Source of the DNA: Saccoglossus kowalevskii | Lineage: Eukaryota; Hemichordata; Enteropneusta; Harrimaniidae | DNA: 41,693 nt | Reading direction: 5' to 3' | Assembly (NCBI RefSeq): GCF_000003605.2 | Contig: NW_003158729.1 | Coordinates: 237,139 to 278,831, forward strand | Shown here: positions 34,884-41,693 of the stretch, in pieces | How the letters are laid out: the number at the start of each line of letters is the position of its first letter | Numbering within the stretch: the first letter of the stretch is position 1 | The notes under the pieces: model-generated | The model's database searches: none | Told to the model about the DNA's origin: nothing | What the model saw: only the letters and a program-made list of their open reading frames with translations | Program-made: the position numbers and the translations under genes

Positions 34884-36090
34884 AATATCCATCATATTTA
34901 CGGTGTCAGCATTTATTTACTACGTCCGAGATAGTTGCTCGATGTTTCTTTGAATATTGAAATTGTTCTTAGAATATAATATTTTTGTTCTGACACTTAC
35001 TGACATTGTAAGTTCTATCTGTGGATTTTTTTACTTAATGACATCGAACACGAATGAACGTTTTATCCAATGTCTGAGATGGATACACGGTTGTGAGAAT
35101 ACAGAACAATCGAGAGATTGGCAGCGTCCCGTGGTGTGACTTGAAGAAACGCCATTGCGGAAATTGATTTGTTAGGATTTCTAACGATGTACTCACGTAT
35201 TACACATAATAATATTACGCGATCTCACCTCACACGATCGTGTTTTTGTCATTTTGATATTTTTACCAAGGTCTCAGGTTGATGTTTACTAAAAATATTT
35301 CTTCTCAATAACGACAAGAATACTTTTTTGTAGACTGTGATTAGCGTTTTCTTCTTCTTCAGAATGACGCCGCAATATTTTATATTAGTTAGAGCTATAC
35401 TTTGGATTCTTTGCGAACGCCCTCACCATATATAATATTCAATATAATTTCTACAAAGAGTGACCAAATAGTCACCGGGTCAACCATGTTTGTAATACCT
35501 TCCTGTCTGTATGGGTATGGATTGTAGTGATGATGACGTAGTACATACCAACATACTCAACATCTATGCATGGAGATAACTGTTAAAATCACTAAGCATA
35601 AATATATGACGTCATCATACCTTGGGCTGAGGTGTAAAAAAAAAAGCCACAAAGAAGAGAGAAATTACGTCCACTCCATGTTTCGTTTCATTATTTGTGC
35701 CGAAGGTTTATGTCTAATTATTTATATAGAGCTTCCGTGGTAAACGTCGAGACTATGGAAAGGTCAACTGTACGGGCATTATATTTCTTTCAAAGGTTAA
35801 CCTGTTAACAAATTGTTTGAATTTCATATCTATATTGCACAGGCGATATGTACATATATTATTATCCGATAATTTTTGAAAATATCTGCAATAATTGTCC
35901 TACCTATTTCAAGTTGTTCTAATAAACATTAATTATGGTTAGCCACGTCGTTAATGTATAGCCGAGTACTTATCAGATGAATACAAAACATTGTGATTGT
36001 TAATATTTACTGCAATAAAATGTAAGATATAGTTGAGGTGCTAATAATTTGTCAATGTGCCTGATATAAGGCGTTTTAAAATAAATAAAT
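34884..36090 (+). other. Probable 3' untranslated region with candidate poly(A) signals
   Basis: The sequence after the stop is AT-rich. AATAAA hexamers occur at 35921-35926, 36014-36019, 36080-36085 and 36084-36089. Which one is used cannot be read from the sequence, so the limits are approximate. Confidence 0.35.
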
Positions 36091-37886
36091 CATTTATGAA
36101 TGAATTCAAGATTATCTTCAATCGCCATACTACTATTAGTGACCGTATTTATCAAAACATGCCATACAAACTGATTATCCCCCATGTCAGTGTTGGGTAG
36201 CATGATATTTGTTTCATTGAAGAACGCTCTCAACTCATGATATCAAAGAATATAATAAGCAGGTTAGTGGAAACTATGTACAATCAATATATTATAAGTT
36301 GCTTCAGAGCTCTGTCACAAGTTAAACATAATTACAAACAACACTCAAGCGATCAAAATAAACAATAATAATCACTGTGTGTATATGCAATTTATTGTAA
36401 TTTATAGTAACAGTATTAGCAAAATTGAAACTTGATGAATGAATATGCAAATTAGGTAATCTCCTCACCCCCCAGCATATCATGTAGTGTCGGTTTGTTT
36501 CATGTAATGTATATTAATATATAACGTTATAGACGTCCACGTGTATACTATAGGAACTGACCTAACAAAGAAAGTCTTGTAGTGGGTTCTACATTCATCC
36601 ATGCGGGTTTTTGAAATACTGACATCTGCAAACGACGATGTAGTCAAAAACATGTCATTTTTTCGACCACCCATAAGCGACTGGAATGGTTCATCGGAAC
36701 TTTCGTCTTACTGTCTCGTCACCGGATTCTGATAGAACAAAATGAGTGATGCAGTGACATTCTTCGGCGTGGTATCATCAAATCCGAATACCCAGTCGTC
36801 AGAGGGCGTGCTACTAATAACAATATACATTCTATTTATGCATATAAGCACATATTAGTTGAGTTGTTATGACTTTATCATAATTTTGCATGTGTTTTTT
36901 TTTCAATAAATCGATACATTTTTACAATGAAGAAAATTAAATTGTCATTTTCACAGTGACTATGAATATACTAAACACAGATGTAGGAATCTTTGTTTTC
37001 AATATTTCATTGCAAATTAATGAACGTGTTTATGCTGTAATAGTGAATTACAACGAGTGTATACTAATTTTAAAGATGAATAAAACATTTCAAATTTATG
37101 AATGTACTTTTAAATCAGTGTAATCAGGCGTTTGAATGATAGTTGGATGTTGTATATTAAGTGTTGTTTATTCTAGGGACCAGCTGCTGAGATCAGGCTT
37201 TCCCGAACACAACTGAGAATCATTGTTGTTTTCTGAATCCGTATTGACAATGATTTTCGGATTGTCGTAGCATTCGTAGTTTGTCGCATTTCGATCTCCA
37301 AATACCTTATATAGTGAACTCGCCAAAAGAATGGAATGCTGATGTGATTTGCATAAACTGATAGCTGGTCTACATTGGGATTTATTCCATTCCACGTGAT
37401 CACCTCTCTATCAATCAGCTTGGCGAACTAGAATATAAAAGACAATAGTATTTTTTGGAAAAAATGCTAATATGGTCAGTGAAAAAAAAATGTAAACACT
37501 ACAGTGCAAAAATTATGAAACAGATTTAATCTATTAAAACGCAAAAAAGTGTTCCATATGGACGCCAGGTAAAAAACTACTTCAAATGTTTGAGAAAAGT
37601 TTACTTTTTTTTGCAGAAAGGTAAGGTAAGGTAATGCACATAATCATTAATTGTACTATTTTACCTAGCAAGTAATTTGAAATCTTCCGCTGTCTTATAA
37701 ATAATGCAATTATATATCACATTCCAAACAATTGTGGTCAGCAAAAGTAACGTTAAAATAACATTTTCCACAAATTAAATTAAATGTTAGGGGAGTATTC
37801 AGCCTGTTAAATATAAGATGTTACTTCAAATGGCGACTTCGTCAGCTTTTGTTCAGTCAAAGTGACAACTTATGGGTATAAATGTT
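36091..37886. other. Intergenic, nothing recognisable
   Basis: AT-rich flank. Two overlapping minus-strand frames at 37168-37403 have no family likeness and are treated as chance. Confidence 0.4.
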
Positions 37887-38207
37887 AGTTGCAATACATT
37901 CTGATCTGTGTGAGTTGGTGATACATTCTCATCTGTGTGAATAGGTAATACATTCTCATATGTGTGAGTTGGTAATATATTCTCATCTGTGTGAGTTGGT
38001 AATACATTCTCATCTGTGTGAGTTGGTAATACATTCTCATCTGTGTGAGTTGGTAATACATTCTCATCTGTGTGAGTTGGTAATACATTCTCATCTGTGT
38101 GAGTTGGTAATACATTCTCATCTGTGTGAGTTGGCAATAAATTCTCATCTGTGTATTGACAATACATTCGTATCTGTTTGAGTTAGTAATACATTCTCAT
38201 CTGTTTC
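37887..38207. repeat. 27-bp minisatellite, about 11-12 copies
   Basis: The unit is ACATTCTCATCTGTGTGAGT followed by TGGTAAT. The six central copies (about 37972-38133) are nearly identical and the outer ones diverge. Because the unit is 27 bp and has no stop, both strands stay open (Leu-Pro-Thr-His-Thr-Asp-Glu-Asn-Val repeats in one minus frame). No start context, signal or flanking exon supports coding. Confidence 0.9.
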
Positions 38208-38391
38208 ACTTCAGAATGTGCGATTTTTATTATTTTCATTCGTTGAATGTGTTTGTTTGCATATATTGTTCAAGAGCATGGTCCTAACTGCGCCTCAAGA
38301 TGGCGCTAATCATTTTTTTCCGACACTCGAGTTAGAGTGGCAAATGTCGTGGCACCACCTCGTGCTTGTCATGCGGCGTTACATACAGAAT

Positions 38392-38459
38392 GTGTAAAAT
38401 ATATTGTCTGTTTACACAAAATTCGAATACGCGCTGCACGATGCCTCTGTGATTTAAGG
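38392..38459. repeat. Dispersed repeat, copy 2 (3' flank)
   Basis: This 68-bp core matches 33104-33172. It contains a short inverted pair GTGTAAA...TTTACAC (38392-38398 and 38411-38417). Weaker similarity extends upstream to about 38335. CAAGATGGCGCT at 38298-38309 lies just before it. Confidence 0.65.
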
Positions 38460-38644
38460 AATGTATATATTCATACGTTTTTTGCATGACAAGGTTGTTC
38501 CATGGTCGCAACTATTGTCTTTGTTATGCATCATCTGAGCTGAATTTGATTCGCAAATTACTCACATCGGCATTTGCTACATACCTTAGTGGAAAAGCTA
38601 GGTCATTAATGCGTCTCAATCCTACAACGTGAATGTACTTTACT

Positions 38645-38775
38645 GCGATCCCCTAGACAATAGAGTGTGTGTATTACTTGGATCCTCTCCCCGGGGACCA
38701 TAGTGTTTAAGTGTGCTTCTGAGTTTCTCTCCCTGGGGGTCATAGCGTGTATTGTTTTGTCCTACCCAGGGGAAC
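38645..38775. repeat. Degenerate short tandem repeat
   Basis: Three related segments contain a C-run/G-run pair followed by ATAG(A/T)GTGT: near 38648 (ATCCCCTAGACAATAGAGTG), 38685 (TCTCCCCGGGGACCATAGTG) and 38727 (TCTCCCTGGGGGTCATAGCG), then ACCCAGGGG. The spacing is about 40 bp. No function is apparent. Confidence 0.4.
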
Positions 38776-41105
38776 ATTCAACCAATGATGCACACAGTGA
38801 AAAAACCCGATTCAGATGATATTACCGATGTAATGTAATAATAACGACAATCTAGAGCGAACAACTCAATATATGATCGACAGTGTGGACGAAGATAAAA
38901 TTATTCTAACAGGCGGGAAAGTATTAATATTACACGTCTGTGATAAAATCTGCTGCTAGAAATACTTTGTGAAAACTGTATTTATTTATTATCGAACTTT
39001 GAAACAAATGACCCCCAATTATTCCGTTAACACACGCTTTATGGCGTCGTTCGTGAACAAGAACGGTAGTGCTTCTAGTGCACATTGCTGCCACGAGAAC
39101 GCACAGCTTAATCCTCACGGATTATTTCATATTTGGGCCACATTCCACGGTTGTGATGAAATTCAATTTTTGTTTTACCCAGCATGATGTCATTCGATAA
39201 CCTAGTCCATGCAGTCTGTACAAATATGGCGAAGTTCAAAGAAAAGACTAATATGAATATGAGAACACTGCTAATCATCTAGCATACATTTATATTTTTT
39301 CATGCACTGTACGATTCCGAAGACGGAATTTTTGAAATAATGAATGTAATGATGTACTGAAATTGAGGTTTATACTTAGAATGATTCTCGATTTCAAACA
39401 AGCAATCAGTCACTCAGTGCCATGTAAATTAATTAACAACAGGGGGCGCTCCAAGGTTAATGCAAATTAACTTATTTAAATATGCACTATCGGGTTTGAA
39501 TGGATAGCGATAGCGAAGGCCACGCCGCCAGTCCCTCAACACGGTTATAATGATCACCAGTTTGCTATTTTATATATTGAAGTAACTCAATTAAGAATGG
39601 GATATCTCTTGAACCGAGTGTGCCACCTAGGACGTTGTATTTAAACTTGGCCTTATGAATAACCGTGACGGGTTAATAGTACTTGATATGCGTTAAAAAG
39701 TTCTGAGACTGAAATACAAAAATCTGAAATACAATTTCTGCCTGCATTAGTTGCATGATAGACCATATTAACGAATAGTCAATGAGAGAGATCCACCATA
39801 TGAATGACAAAAAACGTGGGTGGCATTCGATTATGAAACATTGCCACTAACGCATCGTTCGAATCAAATTTCCGTCGATTGTACGACGGCTCTTTTGAAT
39901 GGAAAATTAAGCCATCATATTATCAAGTGGAATTTATTAAATAGATGGGTTTCTATTTCCATTACGACAGAAAATTAACACAACATATTTTAAACTGTCA
40001 GAATCACAGCAAACACGTTCATTCTTTGCATGATGTTTAAGGTATTGATTTATCTGTATGTCACCTGACAACATGCACATTCAGCTTGATTGAGACAATA
40101 TCGACCACAGAGCCTGGCTTTATCGCGTCAACTCCATTATGTATGTGTATGGTCCAAGGTGCAGTTAATGCGAATTCAAAACAAATATTTTTACTAATTC
40201 GGCAATATCAAAATGTTACTACTCCAGTAAGAGATGAGGAATCACCGCTATGCAATACAATAAACAATATTAACAACCCCTAAACGCCGCTGATGGCATA
40301 GCAGAATAAACATTTATGGAAACAATTAAATTGAACGTAGTGATTTCAATTGACGTGACTTGATTTAACCTTGTTTTAGCCTCATCGACACATTTTATCA
40401 GTATGATCACCCACTGATTGTTATCGCAAAAAAGATAATAAAATACTGCCAACAAACCAATTTCGATAATTGAATGTATGAAGCTTTTCCAAGCACGTAG
40501 TCAAATTTTTGTTTCGATTTGATGTATGTCCACGAGGACTGACACGTGAATGTACCTCTATATTAAAAAGATCTCATCCTGTCACATCGCATAACAATCA
40601 TTTTGTGACATGTATGCACGCGCCCTCATCCGAGCCCACACCCCGTAAAAGTGGCAGGGATGTGCCGTCAGCCATTCTAGACATTTTGGTTCAAATAGGG
40701 GACACCTACTGGCGGCATATATCTATATAGCTTTTCTATGTGAGTATCCCTGAGCCCCCGGGGAACGGAGCGTATGTGCAGGAATGTTGTTTTTATAAGG
40801 GCCGTGCTACTTTGTAGTATGTGTTGTATTTCAATAACGTAGCATTCAGTTGTATCAGTCTTAGTGGTGTAAATATGACATGGTGGATCATTGACAATCA
40901 CGTGTGTGACGGGCGAATGTCGTGCTTCCTAGTTTAATGCAAAGCAAGGTCATATAGGTCGTTGTTCTTTTACCTGTGTGTACTTTACGAGGTAGTGTGA
41001 AAAGTCAAGTCGTTTTAAATAGAACCCATCTCATTCTCGATCACAATAACTATTTTTTTGGTATAACTTTATATTTAATGCGCCAGATTGTTTAGCTACC
41101 CATAA
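38776..41105. other. Intergenic, nothing recognisable
   Basis: No open frame here shows family likeness. Frames at 38969-39187, 40086-40283 and 40509-40730 are short, mostly without a good ATG context, and overlap frames on the other strand. Confidence 0.4.
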
Positions 41106-41240
41106 ACTTAGGTAATCGACCGGTTCTTGCCAACTAGACACTGCGCAGGCGCACGCGCGCAAAACCGAAACGAGTGCGACGAACTCTAACTAATACGTAC
41201 GTACGTCGTCGCTGTTATCAAATCTTAGCGACCCGACGTT
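41106..41240 (+). promoter_or_regulatory. CpG-dense patch with NRF1-like site, candidate TATA-less promoter
   Basis: CpG dinucleotides cluster sharply here against an AT-rich background (CGACCGG, GCGCAGGCGCACGCGCGC, GTACGTCGTCGC, GCGACCCGACG). TGCGCAGGCGCA at 41142-41153 differs from the NRF1 consensus YGCGCAYGCGCR at one position. No TATA box is nearby. It may be the promoter of a gene that continues beyond the window. Confidence 0.35.
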
Positions 41241-41259
41241 GACATGGAGGTTATCAGAC

Positions 41260-41292
41260 ATGCTGTCACTGTTAACACGAGGTTTTTCCCAA
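41260..41292 (+). CDS. Speculative first coding exon (11 residues)
   Basis: ATG at 41260 begins MLSLLTRGFSQ, ending in phase 0 at CAA|GTAACG. The peptide has arginine, serine and leucine and no acidic residue, like the start of a mitochondrial presequence. A possible next exon starts after TTTCAATTTCAG at 41672 and is open only in phase 0, which agrees. An out-of-frame ATG lies upstream at 41244 (28-codon frame). All of this is weak. Confidence 0.15.
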
Positions 41293-41693
41293 GTAACGTG
41301 TTGTGTAAACTGTCACAGACAGACAAATAATCTCAAATTAGATTTGATGGGTTTCTACATGACATACGTCTTTTTGGGTCGTATGAGATGGTTAGTGGGC
41401 GTTATCCCGTCAGTTACTTTCTTATACGTAAATGGTATTCGATAACATAGTATTCATCGTGCCTTGCCATATTGCAAATATTTTAGCGGAAAAAATACCA
41501 GAACTTTCCAAATATATTATATCACTGTTAGAAGTGTATCATTTTCTAAGCATTGATGGTAGTCATATTAAGTGTGCAAAGCAGTGAAGGTAGTCGACAT
41601 TTGATGTGAAGTAAGATAAACTATACATAGTAACATTTATTAGCATATCACTCTGGATATTTCAATTTCAGGTGATGTTTTGCTCACGTAATT

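Noticed and set aside
37168-37403. Two overlapping minus-strand frames as an exon
   Set aside because: Neither frame shows a domain, and codon composition looks random in both.
37853-38181. Repetitive proteins on both strands at the 27-bp array
   Set aside because: They follow from a stop-free 27-bp unit; there is no supporting start or exon context.

Overview
The window is nuclear DNA from an animal. It is AT-rich, rich in introns and has many tandem repeats. No bacterial operon, rRNA or convincing tRNA is visible. The one gene that can be assembled with confidence is a plus-strand Cys-loop receptor of the nicotinic acetylcholine receptor (nAChR) family. Its family features (GEK motif before M2, a Cys-loop with FPFD, a G-P-linked M3 end resembling alpha9/alpha10-type subunits) and the style of the non-coding DNA suggest a bilaterian invertebrate, probably marine (lophotrochozoan, hemichordate or cephalochordate). 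The sequence alone does not settle the phylum.

Layout. Positions 1-3230 hold no recognisable gene, only short degenerate repeats. A TATA box (3233-3240) precedes a leader of about 250 nt with five upstream ATGs and a signal-peptide exon at 3514-3580. A 26.4-kb first intron follows (3581-29941). It carries a 46-bp tandem array with a POU-type octamer in most units (about 18.79-19.40 kb), a 40-bp satellite with nested 80- and 160-bp order (19.99-21.50 kb), a (TCA)n tract (26.82-26.99 kb), two imperfect duplications and hairpins. Six further exons between 29942 and 34883 encode the rest of the receptor: ligand-binding domain, Cys-loop, M1-M3, cytoplasmic loop with MA helix, and M4. The seven exons join in frame with matching splice phases to give 514 residues. 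Intron 4 contains a 141-bp MITE-like inverted-repeat element.

Positions 34884-41100 are the 3' flank: candidate poly(A) signals, a 27-bp minisatellite (37.89-38.21 kb), a second copy of a dispersed repeat also present in intron 6, and no recognisable gene. At 41.11-41.24 kb a small CpG-dense patch with an NRF1-like site may be the promoter of the next gene, whose body would lie outside the window.

The receptor is atypical. It lacks the vicinal cysteines of alpha subunits in loop C, carries a glycosylation sequon beside the loop B tryptophan, and has glycine at pore position 2'. It keeps the cation-selectivity glutamates and the 9' leucine. I read it as a non-alpha or noncanonical subunit of a pentameric cation channel.
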